This document shows, piece after piece, positions 11,127-21,552 of a stretch of 64,000 nt of DNA (within the stretch, counting starts at the first letter, position 1; each line of letters begins with the position of its first letter). Both the position numbers and the translations under genes were made by a program. The notes below the pieces were generated by a model that saw nothing but the letters and a program-made list of their open reading frames with translations, searched no databases and was not told the DNA's origin. Source of the DNA: Spizellomyces punctatus DAOM BR117 (lineage: Eukaryota > Chytridiomycota > Chytridiomycetes > Spizellomycetales > Spizellomycetaceae); contig NW_015971549.1 of the NCBI RefSeq assembly GCF_000182565.1, forward strand, positions 653,071 through 717,070, given 5' to 3'.

Positions 11127-11172
11127 CCGCGCTCTCAGCAGAGGCCTGCTAAGGCCTCTGCTGAGAACGCGG
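11127..11172. repeat. 20-bp-stem inverted repeat (hairpin)
   Basis: The arms CCGCG-c-TCTCAGCAGAGGCC and GGCCTCTGCTGAGA-a-CGCGG are complementary except for one C/A mismatch, around a 6-nt loop. A related single copy of GCTGAGAACGAGGTGCGAG lies at about 10991, so the sequence belongs to a local repeat. Confidence 0.85.
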
Positions 11173-11284
11173 TGCGAATGGCCAAAAAAACATGACCTAT
11201 ACAGGACTCGCCGGGATTTGAACTTGGGACTCTTTGCCCTCTGCGATCATGTCCACTCGTGCAAACGCGCGGTCGAATGGCAGG

Positions 11285-11292
11285 AAAAAAAA
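11285..11292 (-). terminator. Pol III terminator of tRNA-Cys
   Basis: On the minus strand a run of eight T lies 21 nt after the end of the tRNA, as expected for RNA polymerase III termination. Confidence 0.75.
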
Positions 11293-11313
11293 GTTGTTGT
11301 ACTGAATTTCCAG

Positions 11314-11385
11314 AGGACTCACCGAGATTTGAACTCGGGACCTATCGATCTGCAGTCGATTGCTCTACCACTGAGCTATAAGTCC
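11314..11385 (-). tRNA. tRNA-Cys(GCA): tRNA-Cys (anticodon GCA)
   Basis: A complete cloverleaf of 72 nt. The acceptor stem GGACTTA/TGAGTCC has one T-G pair. The D stem is GCTC/GAGC, the anticodon stem ATCGA/TCGAT with loop CTGCAGA, the variable loop AGGTC, and the T stem CCGAG/CTCGG with loop TTCAAAT. The discriminator is T. There is no intron. Internal A and B boxes are intact and a T8 run follows. It sits inside a field of degraded tRNA-like repeats, so it may be their source or the best-preserved member. Confidence 0.93.
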
Positions 11386-11434
11386 CCATGTTATCACTTC
11401 TGATTCGTATTGCTCTATAGACCACTGAGCGTCC

Positions 11435-11482
11435 GTTATGACAGTGTGCCAGGACCTGTCGGTCCTGGCATACTGTCATAAC
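11435..11482. repeat. 22-bp-stem inverted repeat; part of a dispersed repeat
   Basis: GTTATGACAGTGTGCCAGGA and its extension CC face GGTCCTGGCATACTGTCATA plus AC around a 4-nt loop, with a single G/T mismatch. Diverged single copies of GGTCCTGG...ACTGTC...TTGTCCAT follow at about 11577 and 11904. Confidence 0.85.
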
Positions 11483-11489
11483 TTGTCCA

Positions 11490-12190
11490 TGTATACCACT
11501 CCCTACACTGTTATTTCCCGGGCTACCCCAAAATGTACACTCTAATGCTTTCACTTTCATGCACGCTGTCACGATAGGTCCTGGTGTACTGTCTTAAGTT
11601 GTCCATATTCCGACTATATAGTGTATAGCTACAAGCCAAAGTCCATGTGGACAAGCAGATCAATTGCTTTACGACTAGTATCTAGCTGTTCATCAAACAA
11701 GTGTTTCTGCTGTGTTCCGGTTGTCTGTGCCATGAAATAGTCAATATAGTTGTACCGCTGTCTAATCTCACTGCCGATCAAGGTTGTAGCAACGAATGTA
11801 GTCCACAGCGTCACTCGCTTCAAGGTTCGCTCGTCAAGTTTGCGTAAGCACAGTTTTTCACAATTATCTCACTTGCAGATCAATTGCTCTATCCTTTAGG
11901 TCCCGGTGCCACGATCATAATTTGTCCGTAACGCCTATATAATGCATACCACTCACATGGAAGGGTTTACCAATCAAACATGGTAGTGGTGGTTGCATTC
12001 TTAAACTCACCATTTTATAGCTGTTGCAATAGCGGGATTAAGCTTGGTCAACGCCAACGCTTCTTTGGTACTGCCATATTTCTGCTCTGTAAACACTTCG
12101 AAATGAGTAGTATACCATTAATCACCCGGCACCCCAATATGTACACTCTAATGCCTCAACTCAATTCAATGCACAGCACTGGAAGATACA
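11490..12190. repeat. Diverged repeat pair
   Basis: The segment around 11493-11567 (GTATACCACT, then ACCCCAAAATGTACACTCTA, then TTTCATGCAC) recurs at about 12111-12180 (ACCCCAATATGTACACTCTA, then ATTCAATGCAC). A tRNA-like AGATCAATTGCTCTA lies between them near 11877. These are old copies of the same repeat family. Confidence 0.6.
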
Positions 12191-15100
12191 TCCCCTGCAC
12201 ATGTGTACCATTGCCTTGCGGAAAGCTCAGTGCACTGTCACGTTCGAGTTCTGCGTACGAGAAGCTTTTCAGAATTTTGGAGGGTTAGGGTATACTCGAG
12301 GCGGGCAGGGAGAGATGATTGCCAGGTCGTCGTCCAGTTTGCAAAGTGCATATCTGACTTTAGAGTTGGGCAGTCTCCAAGGTAATTCCCCCTCATACCG
12401 CATTCCTCGTATGTGTCCAGCGCTTAGCGCGAAACGTTAAAGCAGTATGTTAACTGTCTTTGTATTTTTATCAACTAGCAGGTTACGTTAAGGGCATGAT
12501 TGTTAATCTCAAGTTGGTATGTGTCCTTTTCCACTGGCAAAAGTTCTTGTCTGCTGTAATTCCTCAATCAAATAACGCATGGAGACAGTCAGATAGAGTG
12601 TAGGGGTACTGTTGGGAGCCTTGTTGGAAGGATAGGTATTAAAATAAAGGAAAGAAAAATCAAGTCTTGAGCCAAAATCGCAAACACCTTCTGCAGGAGC
12701 GTTGTCGCTTGCCCAGTGTGAGATAAGTCGCATGATTTCCTCCGTTAAAATGCACGCACCTACGTGTTTTCAGCAACTGGCTAGCTTGTGCAGTACGCCT
12801 TAAACACTTCATCAGTAGGGTAAAGCTACTTGTGCGGTACTCCGTAACACTTCAATCATTAGGGTGCAGGAAATCTGTCTCATGACTGTCTAACGCTACT
12901 ACCAGACTCATCTCGGCATTTCCTCCGAGCTTCATCATCCCCAGAGCCCCTCAGCTAATGATATCAAGTGTGAATCAATTAGCCTACTCACTCTCGCACA
13001 GTTTCCCGTGGGCTAGACTGTATATATTCCGCTTGCGCGGTACGTCTTACAGTCCTTGAACCCTTCGCCATGACTTGAGAAGCAAGTTTTAGGAGCTTGG
13101 CTGCGGATTACCCGATCTCAAAACATTATTACCAACCCTAGGAAGGGCCCCACTGGTCTTTCAACCAATGCTTAGTAGCTTGAGCTTAAAGGGCTTCCCC
13201 GAACAAGTTGACGCTCTCTGCCACACGGCAGTCAAGCCAGAAGATCCTATCCGTATGTTACTTTCTTTTGCAAGTGCTGTTAAATACATGATTGCAATCT
13301 CAGTTGGTGTGTGCCATAAAAGAGTGCCCGGCGATTAACCGTGTAGGAGTGGTAGGTTATGTGGGCCAACAATGGTCACAGTAAGATCACCGATTGCCAC
13401 CTTACAAGACCTAAAAGCAAACGGATTTTGACAAATCAAGGCTTATTATTTGAAGAGGACGGCGAGTCCGGAAATTGGAGCATGTTGAGCATTTTGGACT
13501 CACCTCTCACTTCTCAGCTGCTAGCTCGGTTTGTGGGATAGCACTGCTACATCTTTAGGATCACTGATTCAATACAGAGTCTTGTGGTTCAGATGAGAGC
13601 AAAAGAGAACAAACCCACACAATAGCTTCTCGGTTGAAGCCTAATCAATTGGAAATGTAATTATAGGTTATCACCCTCTGCTATCATGTTGCCATATTTA
13701 TCGTTTGCTTACTTTCATGGTGTAAGCGCTAGTCAGTTTCCACCGAGTATCACTCGGTGGTGAGGGCCTACCATGGAAGTAATTGGAGTGCACCGAGTGG
13801 AAAAAGACAACAAATGGTCTACACTGAGCTAAAAGCCCTCCTTCTTGGGACTACCGGCTCAATCGCTCGACCTCTAACGGAATTAAAGACCTAGTCGTAG
13901 GCAGAGTTCAGTGTTCTCATGTGCGTGAGGACGAGAGACCTTGGTAGGGGATTGCAAGTGTGGTGGCAAGAGGCAAAAGAGATTCGGCTGGGGTGAACCA
14001 AGAGACGCACGCAGGGTGATTGGTCCACTGAGGTGGGTTCCTGTGTTAACCAAAAGTTAGTGTTCAGAAGCTAGTTCTTGGGTTGTGACGTCGCTGCTAG
14101 CTATCTTGCCTGCCGCGAGTTTCTTCTGTTCATGGCCCTTCTTTTATACAGGTCTCTTCTATGAATACCAATCCCTTCCAGATGGCGGCGGCATAGAAGC
14201 TCCCTTTCTTGTGACTACCAGATCAATTGCTCTACCACTGCCCGTTCTTGGGATTCACAGTTTTTCGCATTTGAATTATGTCACAACACATCGAAAATGT
14301 AGCGAACGGACGCAGCCCCTAACATCGTTCGCTTCAAGATTCACTCATCCAAGCGCGTTACCACAGTTCTTCGAATTTGAATTATCTCACTGCAAATCAA
14401 ATGCTGACTGCAGTCCTTTCAGAGTACACCCAGTTTTTCGAATATGAACAAAGATCAAAGCTCATCTGGACACTCCACCATCTACTGATGCACCGGTTCT
14501 TTTGAATTGGATTCAATCCATGTCGAGCATGACAGAGCGTTTCTACAGATGACCAATGCGACAACTTGCATCACCGTATGACCGAACAAGCCGATCGAAT
14601 TGAATTATATGTGGGCATGGGGTTTGAAATTCACACAACAACGTATCGTTGAAATCGATCCAGCACTCCGATGAATGCATCGGTGCAACTAGTAGGGAGC
14701 GCATGCAGTGCGAGGTCGACCCTCTCCTTGATGTCAAACCGTTTGGCCACAAGCTGGATGGGGCGGTGCATTTGAAAATCCTTATGTGGGAATTGCCGCC
14801 TGTAACTTTCTGGGAAAACCAAACAAAAGTTATTGGGCGGCGGGAAAAGCATGAAAGATGTCTTGGATATGGTCATTCGGTGGAATGAGTTCCATGAGTT
14901 CCATTTGAAGGCGTCCCACTGAACACACACACCAGAGTAGCAAAGGAATGAGGACGGGCTAGTTTGCTTTTTTTGTGGGTTTCGGCAATTTTCGGTGGGA
15001 TTTGGGGAGTTTTGTTTTTTGAATCTTTTCAACATTTCTCTCAATATGCATGGGCGATGTAGCGCATTAAGTGAGATGACGAGGCTTGACCACCTCGCAT

Positions 15101-16140
15101 GTAATTAAAAAAAAAAATGTCGGTAACGTAACGAGAATACAAGAGGACATGGCAGTAACTACACCGATTGGACATCGATCGAAACGAATGGCACCGGCAC
15201 TTTAGACCAACTTGCAAACGAAATAGACGACATGGCTGAACACCAAACCATCTCCTCGCTCGACCTGGATGGATTCAGAGGTAAACTGCTGTAATCGTTA
15301 ATCTGCAAGGGAGAGCATGCATTCTTCAATCGTTTCTCGATACTCGCACGCTACAACCCTCGTTGGGGTCGAAAAGACACACAGACATCAACCGTTTCTA
15401 ACAGGAGCTCGTAAGAAGACGTTCGCTCCCGATATTCTCCCGATATTCGCAAGTTCGATGGCCGAGCCAACTATCAAAGACCAAAGTTGGTGGGTAAATG
15501 CCCAGCCCAATGTTGTAGTTACTTGGTCAAAGCTACTTGTGGTGACTACAAGTGTCTAGGTCATAAACCTCCATCTCGACCATGGTTGGCCTTGCTTCAA
15601 GTTCAAGTTTCTGGCACACGACATGCGTCATTAAACACACAAGCCAGTGCTGGATCCCAAGCGGCAGCGCTGGTGCCTCTCCAAACACCCTCATCTCTAG
15701 GAAGAGTTACAAGTAGGTAGAGTGATGGGTCATGGTATCACTGTTATTCACATGACAGACGGACAGAAAAGTATGAATCCCCCATCACGCTGTCCTGACA
15801 TCAATGTGCTTGAAGCTCCTTTTATCACGCTCATTGTTTATAACGAACAGAGGTCTGCCTCTGTTTTGTGAAATTTTCGTCCACGCACGGTTTAAAAACT
15901 TTAGAAATCCTGTCCTTCCGTTGCTATTACAGCCTCGAACTGAATTATGATCCTCTCGTAGCCTTGGAAGATATATCCGCCTTCTTGGTGTTTTCCTGCA
16001 TTTCCCAGAAGCCGATTACTACATTCCATGGCAACGAAAAGGATCACATCTTTCTGAGTTTAGTTTGACCTAGCAATAACAAGGGAAACTCAAGTTCCCG
16101 AACTGTGCAAATTCGACCTCGGTTGAACCTTTAGATCATT
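12191..16140. other. Gene-poor stretch with decayed repeats
   Basis: Three diverged copies of CTTGTGCGGTACNCCNTAACA-like sequence occur near 12784, 12830 and 13027. A short hairpin (CACCGAGT/ACTCGGTG) lies at about 13751. A tRNA-like CCAGATCAATTGCTCTACCA lies near 14218. An open frame at about 15137-15270 looks protein-like (see findings) but has no supported start. No complete gene was recognised. Confidence 0.45.
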
Positions 16141-16160
16141 CTTCAAACGGTGAGATCGGC

Positions 16161-16922
16161 CATGGCCTCATACATAAAGGAAGAATCTCTTTGCTACGAC
16201 GGCACGGAACCGATGGAGCGCGAGGACCTTTGTTGTCGCTCAAGGTAGGTGCTTTCACTGATCGGCCCCTGGTAATCGGCAGTGCACCACTATTTACGTA
16301 CCTTCTTGAACAGATAGGGCGGGCAGTCTTCGCGTCGTGTGTTGGTGGACGCCAGTATACCCGGCTCCCACTGGAATGCTATCGGTGCGAACAGAACGGT
16401 AGCCATTTGAGCCGCCGGTGTTTCAAACTCTACCGGGACTGCGTTGTTTACGGAGGACACGCTTTATAATTATGGAGGAGGGGGAGCGTGGAAGTACTGT
16501 AACGGATATTACTGACAAAACGCCGACCGTGGCATGTTCATTGGCCGAACTGGGAGGGCAGGGATTTTTATGCAACATCAGATGCCAAGCCAGGTTGTGC
16601 AGGGAAGGAGGACCCCGGACATCTACAATAGCAGTTGCTGGATACAAAAACACCGAATGCACTGGAACGGTGTTCATCACCTTTGCCGCTGTTGCCGCTG
16701 GATACGATGAGGACGTGGTACACTTTGAAAGATGTTTATCGCAGGCAGCATCTTTATTACATTGGGCAGAAATAAAAATACGGCTTGTGGAGATTCACAG
16801 CTCGTCCAACTTGTCACTTCAACTTGGATGCTTATGCTGCTCACCTAAGTCCAGCCACATCCCAGTGTGGCGCAACTCCAGCAAGCACGCAATTACGATT
16901 TTCATGATCTATAAATCTCGAC
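16161..16922. other. Unresolved stretch with possible gene remnants
   Basis: A plus-strand ATG at 16161 opens MASYIKEESLCYDG followed by a GTAGGT donor-like site, but the joins tried lead to stops or to unconvincing peptides. An ORF at 16418-16957 shows no family signal. This may be a degraded or rapidly evolving gene. Confidence 0.25.
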
Positions 16923-17676
16923 ATGTTCAACTGTCCACCCCTAGCGATAATAATTAGAAGCCATGGACGACACAGTAGTGCAATATGGTCGCATCGGAGC
17001 ACGACACGGATCCTTGTTCCATCAGCGTTCAGTTTCCTAAACACATTACGGGCTCACCCACCCGTACCCCGTCGACAAGCGTCCTCAACTCCTCTTACCG
17101 CCAATTCTCCCGCTCCAGAGCCAGTCGACACACCAACAACCTCTGGACCAGCTTCTGAAGCGCTCTCTTCTAAAACTTTACCCGAAGACACGTCACCTCA
17201 ACCAGCCTTGAGGGTGAAGCAGGCGATTGTGCTGAACGAGACAGACTTGGAAGAAAGTTTTGTGAAAGGCTCTGGACCTGGAGGTCAAAAAATCAATAAA
17301 TGCCGACATCGGGTGCAATTGAAGCATGTTCCGACAGGAATTATGGTAGAGGTGACTAAAGTTTCTGTTGCGCGTTCTCAGTCAAGTCTACAAGCAACTA
17401 ATCCTGTCTGATTTCTGCCAGTCCCAGCGATTTCGAGAACTGGCAGCAAATCGTAAAGAAGCACGCAAACTCCTCCGTCTCAAGCTGGATGAAATGATTA
17501 ACGGTGATCTGTCCCGTCGTGCGCAGCAAATATCTAAAGAGCAGAAACGAAAGAAGAGACAAGCACAAAAGAGTAAAAAAAAGTATGGCAAGTGCGAAGT
17601 TGAGGAAGGAGAGGTGGATCTTGAGGGTAATGCAGCAAGGCAAGAAGAGGGAACGAGGAAAGAATCAGAAACATGA
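16923..17676 (+). CDS. Mitochondrial class-I-like peptide release factor (GGQ, MTRFR/C12orf65 type)
   Basis: Exons 16923-17351 and 17422-17676, 227 residues; the 70-nt intron is GTGACT...TGCCAG. The N-terminus is basic and serine-rich, without acidic residues for about 60 positions, as in a mitochondrial targeting sequence. The catalytic GGQ (about residues 120-122) sits in [13 protein letters not shown], followed by [10 protein letters not shown]. After the intron come [18 protein letters not shown] and a long lysine/arginine-rich tail that in this family binds the ribosome. There is no codon-recognition domain, so it belongs to the short release factors that hydrolyse peptidyl-tRNA on stalled mitochondrial ribosomes (known for the family). 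The intron removal exactly restores the spacing between the GGQ core and the NRKxAR motif. Confidence 0.88.
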
Positions 17677-18133
17677 TCGCCAGAGGCATTGATCTAGAAT
17701 GCTGAATCCTGTCTTGCAATTCGTCATTGCAAGCCTCATTTTGCCGTAGACGAGACAGCCAATCAACAACCCCTCCCAGCACTTTCCATGAAAGTCGAGC
17801 ACTTCCTGGGACCAAGACGATGCGCACAAGACACTGCTTGCATGCAGAGACGGAGGGACGAGGAAAAAACGAGACCGTCGAAACAGATGCAGGATTCACA
17901 ACCGGGGATTGGGGCAGTCTATCGCACGGCAATCTACCGGACCATTCGAAAAAAGATGCAGGATTCACAACCAGGGACTGGAACAGTCTAGTAGTATGGC
18001 ATTCTTTCAAACATGTACAGGAATAATAAAGCAAGCCAACAGATAATCTACACATACATATATGAAAAAAAATAAAGAATTTCCATCGCCTTCCTCCCAC
18101 TCCCAATCCTCCCAGTGCGCACTCCAATTCTTT
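17677..18133. other. Intergenic region with a 69-bp direct repeat
   Basis: AGATGCAGGATTCACAACC followed by GGGGATTGGGGCAGTCTA at 17885 recurs at 17954 with small changes. No gene was recognised; the region lies between two convergent gene ends. Confidence 0.6.
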
Positions 18134-18508
18134 TCACTTTTTGCCCTTTTTCGCCTTGTCCTGTTCCGCCTTTGCCTTTTGCGCTACACTCTTCATGATG
18201 GTCAATTTGCCAGTTGCCCCAGCCCGAGCGGCCATGAGTTGCTCAGTTTGCACAATGGCCTTTGCAGCGAGTTTCTTTTGAAGATTTTTCTGCGTTATAA
18301 GGGCTTTTGATTTTGGTGCAATGTATTTTCCTAAGTGACGAAACCCATAAACGGAATTGAGCGAGACTGTTCTTATGTGCAGTTTAAACCAAAGTGGACT
18401 CGAGACATTACCTTCCCTCTTTTTCGGACCCAGAGATGGCTTTTGGGCCTTTTTGGTTGCTAACGATGGTTTGCTTGCACCTGATTTCTTTAATCCTCCT
18501 TGTGCCAT
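18134..18508 (-). CDS. Small basic protein, DUF2462/UPF0390-like
   Basis: Exons 18508-18412 and 18330-18134, 97 residues; the 81-nt intron is GTAATG...CACTTAG, phase 1. The sequence begins MAQGGLKKSG and is rich in Lys, Ala and Ser; after the splice it reads KYIAPKSKALITQKNLQKKL. This matches the short DUF2462 family (MAQG start, then an IAPKK-type motif, then a basic tail), nucleolar or nuclear proteins of unknown biochemical function. The C-terminus AEQDKAKKGKK is a likely nuclear/nucleolar signal. It shares a 166-bp divergent promoter with the next gene. Confidence 0.7.
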   Translation of the reverse strand: MAQGGLKKSGASKPSLATKKAQKPSLGPKKREGNVSSPLWFKLHIRTVSLNSVYGFRHLGKYIAPKSKALITQKNLQKKLAAKAIVQTEQLMAARAGATGKLTIMKSVAQKAKAEQDKAKKGKK

Positions 18509-18674
18509 TGTTGTGGAAAGACTGCTGCGAATTGTGGCAGAAAGGACTCGATTACGAAGGAGTCAAAAATAACAGACATAGGCTCACGTGATGCGTTGAG
18601 TAAGCTGATCTTGAACAGCGCGTTTTGGATGTTGCTGTTGCTCGCCTTGTTGGCCACCAGCCTCGTTCGGAAGA

Positions 18675-19061
18675 ATGGAACAACGAAAGTCAGTACGAGA
18701 TACACTGATTCAAAATGTTGGATTCTGTCCCAAAGGTAAACGTTTGATTCAGTTAGCCCTCTGCCAGTTCAATAGCTTATCATCTTCAACTGTCTCAGAT
18801 GCACTAGGATGGTTATACGCAGCACGAGGATACTACAAAATTCACGACTACCATGCCGTTATAGAATGCGTTACACCGGCTCTACGAAATGATCGAACAA
18901 AACGAGAAGCGCAGCATCTTCTTGCGTTTAGTTTCTTACATACTGGACAGGCGGAGGCGGCTGCAGGGGCTTTTTTCAAGTCGATTAATGCTGGGAATGA
19001 TACTGATTGGCAACCTTTGGTGGAGTTATTGATTGAGAATGATGGGTTGAAGCTAACGTGA
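18675..19061 (+). CDS. Small TPR-like helical protein
   Basis: Exons 18675-18735 and 18799-19061, 107 residues; the 63-nt intron is GTAAAC...CTCAG, phase 1. Splicing joins VGFCPK to DALGWLYAARGYYKIHDYHA, removing a low-complexity read-through. The body has two TPR-like helical hairpins (ALGWLYAARGYYKIHDYHAV and AQHLLAFSFLHTGQAEAAAG) with the spacing of Ala/Gly and aromatic residues expected of TPRs. I do not recognise the specific family; a protein-interaction role is only inferred. It converges on the E2 gene with 160 bp between stops. Confidence 0.6.
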   Translation: MEQRKSVRDTLIQNVGFCPKGKRLIQLALCQFNSLSSSTVSDALGWLYAARGYYKIHDYHAVIECVTPALRNDRTKREAQHLLAFSFLHTGQAEAAAGAFFKSINAGNDTDWQPLVELLIENDGLKLT

Positions 19062-19221
19062 TTGTTGGGCACATCATTGTAAATATAATGTGAGTGAATT
19101 CGGATAGATAATTTTATTGGCACCAAAAAGTTGTTAGTTTTGAGAGTATATTTTTCTACATCTCTATGAAAATCAGTTTCAAAAAATGGGGGATGATCCT
19201 GTCTACAAAATTGTATCTACA

Positions 19222-21083
19222 TTATCGCAACTCTGCCGCCAATGTCGCCGGTTCTTCCAAATATCTTTTCCAAAGCTGGACAAAACGGGCAACCGTTGCC
19301 CCGTCAATGACCCGGTGGTCTGCATTGAAACTAACATTCAAGATTTCCTTTGGAACAATAATTTCCCTTTTCTTGCCGGTTTCCGCGTCATGGACTGTCT
19401 CATAGCGCGGGAGGCGCTGAACTTTTCCGATGGCTCCAATGCAGACTTCTGAAGATACTAGGACAGGGTGAAGAACTGTACCACCAATGTTACCAACATT
19501 GGATAACGTAATGGTGCCGTCTTTGAGATCCGCGGGCGAGATTGCGTTCCGTTTACCAGCCTCCTTTAAGCGCTCAAGATCCACTGCGATATCGATAATG
19601 GACTTTTGCTCTACGTTTTTCACGTTGGGGACAATAAGTCTAGGTGAGGGCAAACATTAATGATTAAAAGGTCTTTGCGGTTAAATCAGGTAAAAGAAAC
19701 GGTCAAACCTACCCTTGCGGCGTGTCCATCGCAATACCAATATTGTGCGCCCCACGATATTGCAATTGGGCCTTGGAGGCATCCTCCGCATTAATCAAGC
19801 ACGCATTCAAAATCGGGTACTGACGCAACGCCATCGACAAAGCCTTCATAAAAATGGGCATGTACGAAATTTTTTTAATCGGGTATTGACCAGATGGTGC
19901 ATTCTTGAGGTAGTGGTTGATTGACGAGCGATACGCTGACGCCGCGTTCAGGATGATTTCATCAGAGAATCCAAAGTGTGGTATTTGGAGAGACCGCGTC
20001 ATGGACTTGAACATGGCTTTCTGGATCGGTCCGAGTGGGACAATGCGGTCTTCTGCAGTGACAATAACCGGTGACGGTTTCTTCTGCGTTGCAGGTGCAG
20101 CTACAAAATACGGGATATCATCAGTCAAAAATACGGACCATCTTAACCTTTACATCTTTTGGAGGCTTACCAGGTTGCGATGGTACAGATGCCGCAGTAG
20201 TACCCGTTCCACTGACAAAAGCAAGGATATCTCCTTTAAGAACCCGTCCGTTTGGTCCAGTCCCCGCAATTTTTACCAGGTCTACATTATGTTCCCGTGC
20301 AATCCTTCGTACCGCAGGAGTCGCCAGAAGGTATCCACCTTCACTCCCTGTAGGAAGCTTCTTATCACCCTCCCTAGCAGCGGCTGCTGAAGGCAACACC
20401 GCTTCGGCAGGAGCAGCAGCCATAGATGGTGACGGCTCAGTTGACCCATCAGGAACTTCGTCGGTTTCAATATCGACCAGAGGTGCACCCACGCGCGCAA
20501 CGTCCCCAGCGGCATAATGAAGTTTTTTGATGACCCCATCGTATCTGGAGGTGATTTCCACCGCGGCCTTGTCTGATTGCACTTCGCATATTTTAGCAAA
20601 CTGCTCGACTTGATCTCCCTCCTTGACAAACCTACGTTGGACGTTGAATTATTGTTTAGCATCCAAACGTTTTATTATATCCCATTAACTTTTTCACGTA
20701 CCACTGAATGAGCTCGCACTCTGTGATCCCCTCTCCAATATCAGCCAGCAAAAAAGGAACGTTTTTTTGAGAAGGTGGGCGGGTATGAAAGTTACGGCCC
20801 CGAACAACGTTTGTCGTCGCCGATACCGCTACCTGTTGACGTTACAATATGCTCAGAAAAAAGCCCATTCGGGTTTACGCTTGTGCGTGTGCGAATGTAA
20901 CTTACCAATGGTGCTCTTGGCGTTTTCAAAGTCAGTCCAGCTACATTTGCAAACGCTCTCCCCTGCACCTGAGCAAAACACAATCAGCACGACCATAACC
21001 CATGCGTCGGTCAGAGATGCCTGTACCTTTGCGCCCCTTCTCAATGCATACCGCACGCCAGCAATCCCTACTCGGAGATGCAT
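19222..21083 (-). CDS. DBT: Dihydrolipoyl transacylase, E2 of branched-chain 2-oxoacid dehydrogenase
   Basis: Six exons: 21083-21027, 20968-20906, 20832-20702, 20631-20171, 20100-19713, 19639-19222; 465 residues. The basic, Arg-rich N-terminus (MHLRVGIAGVRYALRRGAK) is a mitochondrial presequence. The lipoyl domain follows at about 66-140, with the lipoyl lysine at about 105 in EVQSDKAAVEI; that context with SRYDG is typical of the branched-chain enzyme rather than the pyruvate E2. Next comes a linker, the E1/E3-binding domain at about 170-205 (ATPAVRRIAREHNVDL) and the catalytic domain. The catalytic His (about 435) lies in NADHRVIDGA. The protein forms the cubic core of the mitochondrial complex that oxidises the keto acids of Leu, Ile and Val. 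Length is near the family norm (about 480), and all joins keep phase. Confidence 0.95.
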
Positions 21084-21552
21084 CTCAATTTTCAAAAAAA
21101 GACACGGAGGCTGTGGGAAGGGAGGGAATGGCAAAGGGCTTGGTGTGAAAAACAACCCAAATCAACAACATTCTCAAATTTGAGTCTGTGCACTTTGTAC
21201 TACATCATGTGACCGATAAGCTTCCACGTTAATGTTGTGATATGAAGGAGCAACAGATGCTGGATATGGAAGGACCGGATATTCTCTAAGCGATCCGAAT
21301 ATGCAGTAGGCTGAGTGTACTCTTCCACAAATTGATCTTCTCATGGTGCATTCAAATCCAGGTGTATCATTCAGTTATTCATCTAAAAAAACGACGACGT
21401 TTTGAAAAGTTGTGGCGGTCGGGAGGAATTTCTGCATTGCATCTCTGTTTTGAAACACATCGCGCAGTGCAGTATAATGATGCTTTGATAATTAGGCAGG
21501 CACCGTCGACAAGGTCACAGAATATCACGTCTTTTTTTCAACGACAGCCTCA
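21084..21552. other. Intergenic, nothing recognised
   Basis: Between the E2 start and the GGA stop, both on the minus strand. It contains the E2 promoter. Short open frames show no family signal. Confidence 0.5.

Noticed and set aside
11200-11260. Second tRNA on the minus strand (GAACTTGGGACTC region)
   Set aside because: Only a T-arm-like piece is present; the anticodon and D arms cannot be folded, so it is counted with the decayed copies.
14631-15044. 137-residue minus ORF
   Set aside because: Composition is unremarkable, its 5' part is low complexity, and no splice partner or family motif was found.
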